Assembly (NCBI GenBank): GCA_963760225.1
Contig: CAVXCD010000003.1
Span: 2,046,001 to 2,110,000, forward strand
DNA from: 13-2-20CM-66-19 sp963760225
GTDB taxonomy: Bacteria > Pseudomonadota > Gammaproteobacteria > Steroidobacterales > Steroidobacteraceae
Length of the DNA stretch: 64,000 nt
Reading direction: 5' to 3'
In this document: positions 17,366 through 26,555 of the stretch, piece by piece
Layout of the letters: every line of letters begins with the position of its first letter
How positions within the stretch are numbered: position 1 is the stretch's first letter
Translations under genes and position numbers: made by a program
Notes under the pieces: model-generated
What the model saw: the letters and a program-made list of their open reading frames with translations, nothing else
What the model was told of the DNA's origin: nothing
Databases searched by the model: none

Positions 17366-17615
17366 AGCGACGGCAGGACCGCGCCAGGTCGCGGTCGAGC
17401 CACAGCCGACAATCGGGAATACGGGGCACGCTCGCTTGTTCGGTCAGGGACGCGGGGACCGCGTCAAGACGCGACAGCGTCGCGCACGACGCCAGCGCAA
17501 AGGCGCCCAGGCCGGCTACCGCTCCGGCAATCCAGCGCCTGCGGCAGGTACGGCGGCCCAAGTGCGTGCCCCTGGGGCAGCGCACCTGCGGGGATTCGAT
17601 CGAGTCAAACTTCAT
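17322..17615 (-). pseudogene. N-terminal fragment of a patatin-like phospholipase gene
   Basis: The reverse strand reads an N-terminus with an Arg-rich stretch, a lipoprotein-type signal (AGLGAFALASC) and then LDAVPASLTEQASVPRIPDCRLWLDRDL, which resembles the start of exported patatin-like phospholipases. The frame then loses similarity near 17385 and stops at 17322. None of the patatin catalytic motifs (GxSxG, DG[AG]) is present. The fragment overlaps the end of the aldo/keto reductase remnant on the other strand. The assignment is from memory of family N-termini and is moderate. Confidence 0.5.
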
Positions 17616-17823
17616 CTTGAACGGTTCGATCTGGCGCGCGGGTTCTCATGACATCCACCGGTGCTTTCCGCTACGCATGTTATGGGAGCAGAAAGGCGGC
17701 AGCGATAGGCCTATGACCGACGGTTCCACAGCACTAATGCGTGCCGGCGTACAGACCAGGCTGTCGAGTGGCCAATACGCTTTCCTTCAAGTCGCGAGGG
17801 CGTCGGCCTGGAAAATGCTAGAG

Positions 17824-18345
17824 ATGTTCAAGTTGAATCCTCATGCAACGATTCTGCTGCTCAGCATCGTTGCCGTCGCCACCGCCTCGTGCGAGGCTCA
17901 TTATGATGGCGGCACGATAAGCTCCGCGTCGCAGGACGAGACGCCCTCGCGGACAGCCACAGCCTCTACGAGGCCGCAGCCTGACCTATCTGGCCGCACG
18001 CGCTTCGGCGACGCATCGTTCTATGCGAAGGAGTTTGCAGGCAGAGAAATGGCGGACGGCAGCAAAATGGACCCACACGGCGACAACGCCGCGAGTAAAA
18101 CGCTTCCGTTGGGTACCAGGGCGAGGGTAACTAACATTGATAGTGGTCAAAGCGCGGTAGTTACGATCCAAGACCGCGGACCGTACGTGCAGGGCCGGAT
18201 CGTGGATCTCTCGCCGTCCACTGCACAGAGTATTGGGATTACGCAAGACAACGGGGTCGCCAAGGTCAGAGTCACCCCGATCTCGGTTCCGCTGCCGGAC
18301 GGCAGCACCAAACTCGGTGCTGAGAAGCCGGATTCCAAACCCTGA
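17824..18345 (+). CDS. rlpA: RlpA-like septal-ring lipoprotein (double-psi beta-barrel)
   Basis: This 173-residue protein has a hydrophobic signal ending ATASC, a plausible lipoprotein site. It is followed by a short linker and one RlpA-type double-psi beta-barrel: ASFYAKEFAGREMADGSKMD, then LPLGTRARVTN and the conserved VTIQDRGPYVQGRIVDLSPS. RlpA proteins cleave or bind denuded peptidoglycan glycans at the division site; some short members lack proven activity. It has no SPOR domain, unlike full-length RlpA. Several in-frame upstream starts exist (17815 and 17713). I chose 17824 because it places Met directly before the signal sequence. Confidence 0.82.
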   Translation: MFKLNPHATILLLSIVAVATASCEAHYDGGTISSASQDETPSRTATASTRPQPDLSGRTRFGDASFYAKEFAGREMADGSKMDPHGDNAASKTLPLGTRARVTNIDSGQSAVVTIQDRGPYVQGRIVDLSPSTAQSIGITQDNGVAKVRVTPISVPLPDGSTKLGAEKPDSKP

Positions 18346-18471
18346 GTCAGCGAGACACCCTCCTTCCTCCCTGAACCAGCCATTCCCGCAAATGCACAGC
18401 GGCCATCCGCAGATGGCTTGCAGGCCTGCTCGACGTAATGCACGCTTACTCCGGGACGCTGACTAGAACCA

Positions 18472-19071
18472 ATGAGTAAGACTCAAACACCCAGGACGCG
18501 AAGGCGTAAGAAGGCGTCATCACAGGTGAACCCGCTACCGCCGGGGTCGCCTCTCGGCACCTTTGTAACAGGCGGGATGCCGCAGCAATACGGGCATGAC
18601 AGGACCGCCGAGATCTACAAGAACACACCCCTCGCCGTGTTGGCGCCGAAGTGGGACCAACTACTCGCAGAAGCCCGCTCACTGTCATTGGCTGGGCAGC
18701 ACGCTATTGCCATCATCATCGCGGCCGCGGCCGGAGAATGGGCCACCGAATTTGTGCTCGAGAGACTGATGGATGCAGTGAAGGATCACAGTAAGAGCGT
18801 TCGCGACCTCATAGACATGTCAGAGAGATTGCTGATTACCTGGTCGTTTGAGGGAGACCGCGTGCGCACAGCCTTCCATGACCTAACGGGCGAAAACCCT
18901 GATCGCCAACCATGGTGGGGAGACTGGATGTGGAGCCGCCGACAGCGTCACGACATAGCGCATCGGGGCGTGGTGACGGCTGATGCCGCCGCCGCGAAAA
19001 AATGCATCGACGTCGCAGCGTTGCACATCGCATATCTGACGGAAGTCGTAAGGAGACCGACATTTACATAG
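18472..19071 (+). CDS. Uncharacterised protein with HEPN-like RxxxxH motif
   Basis: This 199-residue soluble protein has a basic, Pro-rich N-terminus (about 1-30) followed by an all-helical part. Residues 159-164 read RHDIAH within SRRQRHDIAHRG, matching the R-x4-6-H motif of HEPN ribonuclease/nucleotide-binding domains. The preceding helices (EWATEFVLERLMDAVKD, FEGDRVRTAFHDLTG) and the following AALHIAYLTEVV helix fit a four-helix HEPN bundle. HEPN proteins occur in toxin-antitoxin, abortive infection and RNA-processing systems. No nucleotidyltransferase partner is adjacent, so the function remains open. It is flanked by short non-coding gaps on both sides. Confidence 0.6.
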   Translation: MSKTQTPRTRRRKKASSQVNPLPPGSPLGTFVTGGMPQQYGHDRTAEIYKNTPLAVLAPKWDQLLAEARSLSLAGQHAIAIIIAAAAGEWATEFVLERLMDAVKDHSKSVRDLIDMSERLLITWSFEGDRVRTAFHDLTGENPDRQPWWGDWMWSRRQRHDIAHRGVVTADAAAAKKCIDVAALHIAYLTEVVRRPTFT

Positions 19072-19268
19072 TCGTCACCCTTGATCTGACGAACGTCGCG
19101 TAGAATCTCTTTCATAAACACTCAGTTACCGGTTCTCTGGGGGTGTTTTCCGTTCGCTGTCACGCCACAGACGGTTCGCCAACGTACAGACCGGAATCGA
19201 GGACGCAGCCAAGCTGACATGAGACTCGGACCGCCCCGGCCCGAACTCAAACTGAAGTGATGTCAGCC

Positions 19269-20306
19269 ATGAAAGCTCTCGTTTATCTGGGTCCGGAGAA
19301 GAAGGCTCTGCAGGAGCGCCCGAAGCCGACAATTGGTGCGCCTACGGATGCGATCGTGAGGATCACTAAGACGACGATCTGCGGCACCGACCTGCATATC
19401 CTCAAAGGCGACGTCCCGAGTTGTGAGCCTGGCCGCATACTGGGCCATGAGGGCGTGGGCATCATCGACCAGGTAGGGCCAGCCGTCACGGCATTCAAAC
19501 CGGCAGATCGGGTGCTGATCTCCTGTATCAGCGCCTGCGGCAAATGCGTCTACTGCCGCAAGCTCATGTACTCGCACTGCACGACCGGGGGATGGATTCT
19601 CGGCAACCGCATCGACGGCACGCAAGCCGAGTTTGTGCGCATCCCTTACGCGGACACCAGCCTCTATCCCATTCCCGAAGGAGCGGACGAAGAGGCGCTG
19701 GTCATGCTGAGCGACATCCTGCCGACCGGCTTCGAGTGCGGCGTGCTCAACGGCAAGGTCCAGCCCGGGAACAGCGTGGCGATCGTCGGGGCGGGGCCGA
19801 TAGGCCTTGCGGCCCTGCTCACAGCCCAGTTCTTCTCCCCGGCTAAGATCATCATGCTCGATCTGGACGACAATCGCCTCGAGGTGGCGACGCGCTTCGG
19901 TGCCACGGCGGCGATTAACAGCACCGACGGCAAGGCCGTGGAAACAATTATGAAGATGACCGGCGGGCGCGGCGTGGACACGGCCATCGAGGCGGTAGGC
20001 ATTCCGCAGACCTTCGAGTTGTGCGAGAAACTCCTCGCTCCCGGTGGTCACCTCGCCAACATCGGGGTGCATGGGACGAAGGTCGAGCTCCATCTGGAGA
20101 CCCTGTGGGATCGGAACATTACGATAACCACGCGGTTGGTCGACACCGTCAGCACGCCGATGCTGCTCAGCACTCTGCAGGCTCACAAGATCGACCCGAA
20201 ACGTCTGATTACTCATCGCTTCAAGCTCGACCGCATCCACGATGCCTATGAGACCTTCGCCCATGCGGCTAATACGCGCGCGCTGAAGGTGCTCATTGAA
20301 GCGTGA
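19269..20306 (+). CDS. Zinc-dependent alcohol dehydrogenase family protein
   Basis: This 345-residue MDR enzyme begins MKALVYLGPEKKAL. The catalytic-zinc motifs are TTICGTDLHIL and GHEGVG, and the structural-zinc Cys lie in SACGKCVYCRKLMYSHC. The NAD motif is VGAGPIGLAALLTA with a following Asp (MLDLD). It resembles the secondary-alcohol/threonine-dehydrogenase-like branch (family-typical TICGTD and GRILGHEG). A GTG or ATG three to four codons upstream is possible, but 19269 is better spaced from a GAAG sequence. It stands alone, with 121 bases before the methyltransferase, and the substrate is unknown. Confidence 0.92.
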   Translation: MKALVYLGPEKKALQERPKPTIGAPTDAIVRITKTTICGTDLHILKGDVPSCEPGRILGHEGVGIIDQVGPAVTAFKPADRVLISCISACGKCVYCRKLMYSHCTTGGWILGNRIDGTQAEFVRIPYADTSLYPIPEGADEEALVMLSDILPTGFECGVLNGKVQPGNSVAIVGAGPIGLAALLTAQFFSPAKIIMLDLDDNRLEVATRFGATAAINSTDGKAVETIMKMTGGRGVDTAIEAVGIPQTFELCEKLLAPGGHLANIGVHGTKVELHLETLWDRNITITTRLVDTVSTPMLLSTLQAHKIDPKRLITHRFKLDRIHDAYETFAHAANTRALKVLIEA

Positions 20307-20427
20307 GGGCCCGTGGGGCACTAGCTTTCGGTCGTATAAGGCTTCACGGCGCCGCCCGTAGGTCGCACTATCAGCGGCATCGTATGGGCACGCGTCGGGC
20401 GGCTCCCTGCGCAAGTGCAGGCTGGTT

Positions 20428-21177
20428 ATGACCACACAGACCTGGAATTCCGAAGGCTACGCGAAGAACGCCCGGTTCGTCACTGATCTGGGCATGCCGG
20501 TCCTCGAGTTGCTCGCTCCGCGACCCGGGGAACACATCCTCGACCTGGGTTGCGGCGACGGGGTACTGACCAGGAAAATCGCCGACCGCGGCTGCAAGGT
20601 GTTAGGTATCGACACCAGCGCGGACTTCGTCGCATCCGCCAGGCAGCTCGGACTCGATGTCATGGAAATGAGTGTCTATGACATGGAATTCGGTCCGCAC
20701 TTTGACGCAGCCTTTAGCAATGCCGCACTTCACTGGATGAAGGACCCCGACGGGGTGATCCGGCGAGTCGCGCAAGCGCTGCGACCCAACGGTCGCTTCG
20801 TGGCTGAGATGGGCGGCCACGGGAACGTCAGAATCATCCAATCCACGCTCATTGAAGAACTGAACCGTCGCGGCTACGACGGCGAGGCGGCGAACCCCTG
20901 GTATCTTCCGACAGCCAGCGACTACGGCGCGCGGTTAGCGGCGTGTGGTTTCAAGGTCAATTACATCGCACTGATCCCGCGCCCCACTCCCCTTCCGGGC
21001 GACATGATGGGTTGGCTTACAACCTTCGCGGGCTCTTTCACTGGTGTGCTGCCGGCGACGGAACGACACGAATACCTCGCATGCGTGCGTGAACGCATCA
21101 GGCCGCAACTTTGCGATGCGCAGGGGAATTGGATGGCGGACTACGTGCGGCTGCGTTTCGAAGCACACCTGGCCTGA
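20428..21177 (+). CDS. Class I SAM-dependent methyltransferase
   Basis: This 249-residue methyltransferase has all the class I signatures: motif I ILDLGCGDGVLT (residues about 37-48), an acidic residue ending strand 2 in VLGIDTSADF, motif II with FDAAFSNAALHWM, and motif III LRPNGRFVAEMGG. The HWM sequence and overall layout resemble the trans-aconitate-methyltransferase-like and UbiE-like groups. The acceptor substrate cannot be told. Its 3' end overlaps the convergent MFS gene by 37 bases. Confidence 0.9.
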   Translation: MTTQTWNSEGYAKNARFVTDLGMPVLELLAPRPGEHILDLGCGDGVLTRKIADRGCKVLGIDTSADFVASARQLGLDVMEMSVYDMEFGPHFDAAFSNAALHWMKDPDGVIRRVAQALRPNGRFVAEMGGHGNVRIIQSTLIEELNRRGYDGEAANPWYLPTASDYGARLAACGFKVNYIALIPRPTPLPGDMMGWLTTFAGSFTGVLPATERHEYLACVRERIRPQLCDAQGNWMADYVRLRFEAHLA

Positions 21178-22415
21178 GTCATCGCCTCGAACCTGCTATC
21201 CGGGCGCATACGGAATGCGAGCACCATGCCTGCGACCATAAGTAACATGCTGCCGAGAAACGGCAGCTGCCAGTTACCGGTCTTGTCGATCAAATAGCCG
21301 CCCACGACGGGACTGATGATCGCCGCCAGAGCCGAGCCCGAGTTCATCATGCCGCTCGCCGTGCCGCTGTAGTCAGGGGCAATATCCATCGGAATCGCCC
21401 ACATTGGACCGATGGTCATTTCGGAAAAGAAGAAGCCTGCGGAAAGACAACACAGCGATATACCAGGATCGTGGGTGAACATCAGGGGAATGAGCGACAG
21501 CAGGGTCATGAGCATGCACATCGAGACCATGGAGCTGCGGGCGCGCTTGAGGCTGCCGCTGCGTTTGAGTAACTGGTCAGTGGCCATCCCCCCGAGCGTG
21601 TCGCCCAGCACGCCCGCAAAAAATACGCCCGATGAGAAGAGTGCGGATTTCTTGACATCGAGGTCATGGTCGTGCAGGAAGTATTGCGGAATCCAGCTGA
21701 GGAACAGCCACAAAGTCCAGCCGTAGCAGAAATAAACCATGGTCACCGGCGCCATGCGTTTGAACAAAGGCTTCCACGGCACGTGGAGCGACCTGGTGGC
21801 TGGCGCCGGCAGCATCGCGAGCTCTGCCGCCGTGATGCGCGGGTGATTCTGCGGATGCTCGGTGAAGGTCAGCGCCCACAGCGCCACCCAGGCAAAGCTG
21901 AGCGCCGCACACACGTAGAACGAGGCGCGCCAGCCCCACGCGGCCATGAGGAAGACGATCATGGCGGGGGCCACGGCGTTGCCGATGCGCGCGGCCGCAT
22001 GTGTGACCCCTTGCGCGTACCCGCGTTGCCCCATGGCGACCCAACGAGACATGGCGGTGGTGGCGGCAGGAAAGGTGGCGCCTTCGCCCAAGCCGAGCAG
22101 CACCCGCGCGAGCAGCAGTGAGGCGAGTCCGCCCGCAAGGCCCGTGAGGACTGTGGCGCTGGCCCAGATCAGGCCGCAGGCAATCAGCGTTCGGCGAGCG
22201 CCGAAGCGGTCGCTGATCCAACCGCCGATGATCTGGAACACGAGGTAGGGATAGGCGAACGCGGAGAACACCAGGCCGATCTCGGTCTTGTTGAGTTTGA
22301 AGTCCTTGGCAAATCCGGCCGCGGCGGTGCTGACGTTGACGCGGTCGAGGTAGGTGATGAAGTACATCAGGCAAAGCAGACCCAGGACGATCTGGCTCGT
22401 GCGCAATCGCTTCAC
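21141..22415 (-). CDS. Major facilitator superfamily transporter (anion:cation symporter-like)
   Basis: This is a 12-segment MFS permease, 424 residues from the chosen GTG. The N-half has YFITYLDRVNVSTA and the loop GGWISDRFGARRTL (MFS motif A, DRxGxRR), then LLGLGEGATFPAATTAMSRW, typical of the ACS/GudP family that carries organic acids such as glucarate or tartrate. The C-half begins near MAPVTMVYFCYGW. A longer frame to 22511 would overlap the HpnB-like gene and add Arg-rich residues; the GTG at 22415 (VKRLRTSQ) fits the usual family N-terminus. The substrate is probably a carboxylate, by family only. Confidence 0.88.
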   Translation of the reverse strand: MKRLRTSQIVLGLLCLMYFITYLDRVNVSTAAAGFAKDFKLNKTEIGLVFSAFAYPYLVFQIIGGWISDRFGARRTLIACGLIWASATVLTGLAGGLASLLLARVLLGLGEGATFPAATTAMSRWVAMGQRGYAQGVTHAAARIGNAVAPAMIVFLMAAWGWRASFYVCAALSFAWVALWALTFTEHPQNHPRITAAELAMLPAPATRSLHVPWKPLFKRMAPVTMVYFCYGWTLWLFLSWIPQYFLHDHDLDVKKSALFSSGVFFAGVLGDTLGGMATDQLLKRSGSLKRARSSMVSMCMLMTLLSLIPLMFTHDPGISLCCLSAGFFFSEMTIGPMWAIPMDIAPDYSGTASGMMNSGSALAAIISPVVGGYLIDKTGNWQLPFLGSMLLMVAGMVLAFRMRPDSRFEAMTQARCASKRSRT

Positions 22416-22483
22416 TCGTGGGCTACCCACCACAGCGAGGACTTTCGAGCCTGGAGCTCTCCGCCAGGCGCGCTGCGCAAGTC

Positions 22484-23665
22484 TCACGCATCTTGCACGC
22501 GCCCCTTCCACATGCCCCCGCTACCGCGAGCGTATTGCACGGCGGAATGGATCACCGCACCGCTATAGAAGATAGCAATCACCGGCAAACACACACTCCA
22601 GAGCGGCGACAGACCGTAGAAGCGCACCATCGGCAGATAGCAAAGGCTCATCAGCAGCAGTGCGGCCAGACCCAGGCAAACCAGAGGCGGATCACCGATG
22701 AAGAGCAAAACCGCCGGAAGCAGGTAGGTCAGGAACAGGCCCAGGAGCGTCGCCGCGAGCGTCAGGTACGAATGGCGTAACTGCGCAAAGGCCGTGCGGG
22801 AGATCATCGCGCCGATCTCCGTGAACGAGGCATAGCTTCGAAGGCTTGTGGTTTCTTCGGTAAGTTGCAGCGATATGTGACCACCGGAGTGCTTGACCAC
22901 CCGGGCCAGCGCGCAGTCATCGATGATATGCGAGCGGATCGTTTGCAGGCCCCCGGCACGCGCCAGCGCTTCGGGGCGCACTAGTATGCAACCGCCAGCT
23001 GCCGCGGCCAGCCTGCGCTGTGGATCGGCGATCCAGGCCGGTGGATAGAGCTTGAAAAAGAAAAATACGAAGGCGGGAATCAGCAGCCTTTCCGCGGGCG
23101 TGGCCGCGGACAGCTTCACCATGTGCGACACGAGGTCACGGTCATTTGCCTCCGCATCGGCGACCAGCGAGGCGACGCTCGTGGGGCCATGGCAAGTGTC
23201 GGCATCCGAGAAAAGGAGGTAGTCGGCACTGAGCTCCGCGGCCGCCGTTACTCCTTGCGAAAGGGCCCACAATTTCCCGGTCCAGCCGCTGGGTAGCGCA
23301 GCACCGCGGAGCAGCTCGAAGCGTGGTATTGCTCCGGCAGCGCGGGCGGCGGCCAGAGCCGCCTCCGCGGTGCCGTCGGTGCTGCCGTCGTCGATCACGA
23401 TGAGATGGATAGCACCGCTGAATGTCTGGTGCGCGAGCGAAGCCACTGCAGTCCCTATCACTGCTGCCTCGTTCCGCGCCGGAATCACCACGACGACACG
23501 GCGCGCGGCGGCCGAAGGGAGGACCGCCGTGCGGTGAGCCGCAACGTGCCAAAACCGGCCCCGACCCAGCAGGAGATACACCCATATGAGAACGGGAATG
23601 ACCGCGATGCCATACAGGCTCATCAGCGGCCAAATCCCGGAAAAATGCGAAATTCCGTTGGTCAT
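22484..23665 (-). CDS. hpnB: HpnB-like hopene-associated glycosyltransferase
   Basis: This 393-residue membrane glycosyltransferase has an N-terminal membrane segment, then a GT2 domain: VVVVIPARNEAAVIGTAVASL, VIDDGSTDGTAEAAL, SGWTGKLWALSQG, LFSDADTCHGP and the downstream AAGGCILVRPEAL and IDDCALARVVK. Several C-terminal membrane helices follow. The combination of WTGKLWA, AERLLIPAFVFFF and IDDCALA matches the hopene-associated HpnB group, normally found with squalene-hopene cyclase genes. None of those genes is in the window. The first ATG is at 23665; ATG at codon 15 (MSLYGIAV) is an alternative. Confidence 0.83.
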   Translation of the reverse strand: MTNGISHFSGIWPLMSLYGIAVIPVLIWVYLLLGRGRFWHVAAHRTAVLPSAAARRVVVVIPARNEAAVIGTAVASLAHQTFSGAIHLIVIDDGSTDGTAEAALAAARAAGAIPRFELLRGAALPSGWTGKLWALSQGVTAAAELSADYLLFSDADTCHGPTSVASLVADAEANDRDLVSHMVKLSAATPAERLLIPAFVFFFFKLYPPAWIADPQRRLAAAAGGCILVRPEALARAGGLQTIRSHIIDDCALARVVKHSGGHISLQLTEETTSLRSYASFTEIGAMISRTAFAQLRHSYLTLAATLLGLFLTYLLPAVLLFIGDPPLVCLGLAALLLMSLCYLPMVRFYGLSPLWSVCLPVIAIFYSGAVIHSAVQYARGSGGMWKGRVQDA

Positions 23666-23880
23666 CCCGTGCAAATTCAGTGCAGTGACCTACATCCCAG
23701 CATGCACGGACTTTGCACTGAGTGCACCTCGCGCCACCAATCAACCTCGCCGGCGCGCACGCCTGCGTCAATGAACATGGAGGCGGTCCGACGTGGAGCG
23801 GTCGCCGAACAGCCAGCCATTTCCTGCTAGCATCGCTTTGGATTCACTCCCCTCATTTCGCTTCAGAAGGATCAACTTTT

Positions 23881-24774
23881 GTGAGTTGGCGCGGGTGGTT
23901 TGCGTTTGCCACGCTGGGAATTATCTGGGGCTTGCCATACTTTTTCATCAAGTTGGCGGTTCAGGAGCTCTCGCCTTTTGTCGTCGCCTGGGGCCGTATC
24001 GTGCTTGCCGCGTTGATACTGTCGCCGCTCGCCTGGCATCGCGGCGCATTGCGCTCGTTGGGCACGTATAAGGTGGCCGTCTGCAGCTTTGCGGTGGTTG
24101 AGTTCGTCATCCCATTTTCAGCCATCTCGATCGGTGAGCGTTGGATCGATTCCTCGCTCACCGGCATTCTCATCGCCGCTGTGCCACTTACCATTACCCT
24201 GATCTCCCGCTTCTTTGGCGTGCGCGAACCGCTTGGAATCGGGCGCCTGCTGGGCCTCGCACTCGGTCTGTTCGGTGTCGTGGCGTTGCTGGGCTTCGGC
24301 ACGATTTCCGAGCCGTTCGGATGGATTGGCGTCGCCTGCATGCTGCTCGCGACCCTCGGCTACGCTATCGGAGCCTTGATCATTCAGCGCTATCTCAGTG
24401 GGCTCGACGCGATTGGCCCTGTTGCGGCGAGTCTGCTGGTCGCCAGCATCATCCTGCTGCCCTCCGCGATGATGACTCTTCCCCAGCACGTGCCCACGGC
24501 GGTCGCGCTCTCGTCAGTTGCGGTCCTCGGCGTGCTCTGCACCGCCGTGGCGATGCTGCTGATGTTCTATCTCGTCAGCCACGCCGGCGCGTCACGGGCA
24601 TCTGTCATTACGTACATCAACCCGGCCGTAGCAACGCTCCTGGGAGTGCTGCTATTGCACGAGCATCTGGGAGTCGGCGGCTTTACAGCATTCGCGCTTA
24701 TTCTGCTCGGCTCGTGGCTTGCCACGCGTGGCACCGTGACAGCGCAAGGCGCAGGCGCGGAAGCGTCCAGCTAG
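23881..24774 (+). CDS. EamA/DMT-family transporter
   Basis: This 297-residue permease has ten hydrophobic segments in two EamA repeats: WFAFATLGIIWGLPYFFIKLAV in the first and GWIGVACMLLATLGYAIGALI starting the second, with the typical late PAVATLLGVLLLHEHLG. The drug/metabolite transporter superfamily exports amino acids, nucleosides and other metabolites; this one has no named substrate. The GTG at 23881 follows AGAAGG at 23865-23870 with a 10-base spacer and gives the usual family length. The in-frame ATG at 23722 would add an unlikely soluble tail. Confidence 0.88.
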   Translation: MSWRGWFAFATLGIIWGLPYFFIKLAVQELSPFVVAWGRIVLAALILSPLAWHRGALRSLGTYKVAVCSFAVVEFVIPFSAISIGERWIDSSLTGILIAAVPLTITLISRFFGVREPLGIGRLLGLALGLFGVVALLGFGTISEPFGWIGVACMLLATLGYAIGALIIQRYLSGLDAIGPVAASLLVASIILLPSAMMTLPQHVPTAVALSSVAVLGVLCTAVAMLLMFYLVSHAGASRASVITYINPAVATLLGVLLLHEHLGVGGFTAFALILLGSWLATRGTVTAQGAGAEASS

Positions 24775-24813
24775 AGGCCAGCGATGGCGCCTGGGCCTTC
24801 GTCAGTGGAGGGC

Positions 24814-26409
24814 TCAGTGGTCAAGCAGGCTGCTCAGCGGCGCAATATGCCGAAGCTCGGGAGCACGGTCCAGGACCGGGGCACCGCGCGGATCCCGCTC
24901 CAGTGGGGGCACACCCGAGGTATCGATGTACCAGTTCACCAGACGGGTCTGCAGCTGTGCTTGTACCGCGCGCAATGAGCTGTCATCGAACAGATTGTTC
25001 ATCTGCATTGGATCTTGCGCGCAATCGTACAACTCGCTTTGATCATTGGGTCGGGCAACGTACTTGTAGCGCCTGGTGCGAACCGCCGCGCAGCGGGTTA
25101 CCGTTTCAGGCCGCTCATTTTGCAGTCGTGTCTTTGGGCCGTACAGACCCGCAATGATCGGCTCGAACGCTTGAGGCTCGTAGGTGTTGTAGCCGCCCTC
25201 CGTGAAGGCGGCGCGTTGGGGGTTGCCCGACGAACCGTGGAGCTGTGGGATGAGACTGCGCGCAAAATGCGTATGCGTTGCCTTCGTTCCAGCGAGCTCG
25301 AGACACGTCGGCATGATGTCGAACAGCTCGATCAGCTCGTGCGACACATTTCCTGCCATACCGCCCGGAATGCGTGCGATGACGGGGACGTGGGTCAGAC
25401 AGTCTTCCAACCCAGCCGGCCATTTTTCTACCAAACCATAGTCGCCTGCGTAGTCGCCGTGATCCGAGCACAGGAACAGAGCGGTGTCGCGGCTGTGCGC
25501 GGTTCGCTCCATGGCCTCCATCAATTCTCCGAGCAGCCAGTCGGAATAGCTGACCTGCCCGTAGTAGACGGCTCGCAGTTTGCGAAATTCTGCGTCCGTC
25601 ACCTGGTTCAGACCACTGAGCTCGCGGAGCGCGTCATGGAACCGGGGACGCCGGACCAGACCGGGTGGAGCGAGTGAGGGAATTTCCGCGGGATGATACA
25701 GGCTATAAAAGTCAGCTGGCACGGTATAGGGCGGATGAGGATCAAAGAGCGCTAACAGGATGCAGAACGGGCGCTCGGATTCACGCCGCTCGAGCACCTT
25801 GATCGCCAATTGGATAGCCGCATAGTCCCCGGTGCCGCGCCGCTCCCCGGCCGCCGGAAGGAGCATGGTCGTGGGAAACTGTGGCTTATCGATAGCCGCG
25901 AATTCGGCGGTGGGACTTCTGGGATTGCGCCATTCCGTGAAACTGCTGGCGAGAGTCTCCGCTGCCAACACGTCGTTCTTGCCAAACATGAAGACGTCAT
26001 AACCCGCCTGCCGCAGGTACCTGAACATGTTCGGCTCGTCGGGTCTCAGGAAATAATAAAGGCTGCGATGTCCACGCACGCTGGTCGGCCAACCGGTTGC
26101 CATGCTGCAACGAGAGGCAGCGCAGACGGGAAACTGAACATGGCAGCTTTCGAACCGAGTTCCCACTTGCGCCAGGCGATCGAAGTTGGGAGTCCTGATC
26201 ACCGTGTTTCCATAGCAGCCCAGGGCGTCTGCCCGCAGTTCATCAGGCATGAACAGGATGATGTTGGGGCGCTGCGGGCCGCCCGGCCGCACGTCCGGTG
26301 ACGCAAGCGGCGCGGCGGCTGCCCCTGACTTCTTCAAGGAAAATGTGAGCGCGCAAAACGCTGACGCGCGCAGCAGCTGGCGACGGTTCCACTTTGCTTT
26401 ACTGCTCAC
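24814..26409 (-). CDS. Type I sulfatase, exported
   Basis: This 531-residue arylsulfatase-family enzyme has the active-site Cys at about residue 96 in PVCAASRCSMATG (C-x-A-S-R), where maturation turns Cys into formylglycine. The metal-binding Asp lies in NIILFMPDELRADALG, and LFLCSDHGDYAGDYG supplies the later metal ligands. The N-terminus carries RRQLLRAS, a Tat-like twin-Arg stretch, followed by a hydrophobic segment, so the protein is probably exported. It hydrolyses sulfate esters. The GTG start overlaps the stop of a short upstream frame (TTGTGA). No anaerobic maturase or FGE gene is in the window, so maturation must come from elsewhere. Confidence 0.88.
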   Translation of the reverse strand: MSSKAKWNRRQLLRASAFCALTFSLKKSGAAAAPLASPDVRPGGPQRPNIILFMPDELRADALGCYGNTVIRTPNFDRLAQVGTRFESCHVQFPVCAASRCSMATGWPTSVRGHRSLYYFLRPDEPNMFRYLRQAGYDVFMFGKNDVLAAETLASSFTEWRNPRSPTAEFAAIDKPQFPTTMLLPAAGERRGTGDYAAIQLAIKVLERRESERPFCILLALFDPHPPYTVPADFYSLYHPAEIPSLAPPGLVRRPRFHDALRELSGLNQVTDAEFRKLRAVYYGQVSYSDWLLGELMEAMERTAHSRDTALFLCSDHGDYAGDYGLVEKWPAGLEDCLTHVPVIARIPGGMAGNVSHELIELFDIMPTCLELAGTKATHTHFARSLIPQLHGSSGNPQRAAFTEGGYNTYEPQAFEPIIAGLYGPKTRLQNERPETVTRCAAVRTRRYKYVARPNDQSELYDCAQDPMQMNNLFDDSSLRAVQAQLQTRLVNWYIDTSGVPPLERDPRGAPVLDRAPELRHIAPLSSLLDH

Positions 26410-26555
26410 AATTGCACCTTGCAGAGTGATTTGCGCTCACCCAGATTATCGCCCGCTGGCAGCTTCTCCCCAGGGGCGATGTAATACTCGGCCACACACC
26501 AGGTTCCATCGGCGTCCTTCAGCGGAATGACGGTCTCAATCAAGCTCCACCGCAA
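26406..26555 (-). CDS. Short open frame coupled to the sulfatase, unrecognised
   Basis: A frame of about 49 residues (TTG at 26555) ends in TGA at 26406-26408, overlapping the sulfatase GTG. Its product contains ETVIPLKDADGTWCVAEYYI and a Lys/Leu-rich tail. The overlapped stop/start suggests translational coupling. There is no ATG and no clear ribosome binding site, and the other frame just upstream also reads open, so it may be the 3' end of a frameshifted gene. I do not recognise a family with confidence. The rest of 26410-26748 holds no convincing gene. Confidence 0.3.
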   Translation of the reverse strand: MRWSLIETVIPLKDADGTWCVAEYYIAPGEKLPAGDNLGERKSLCKVQL

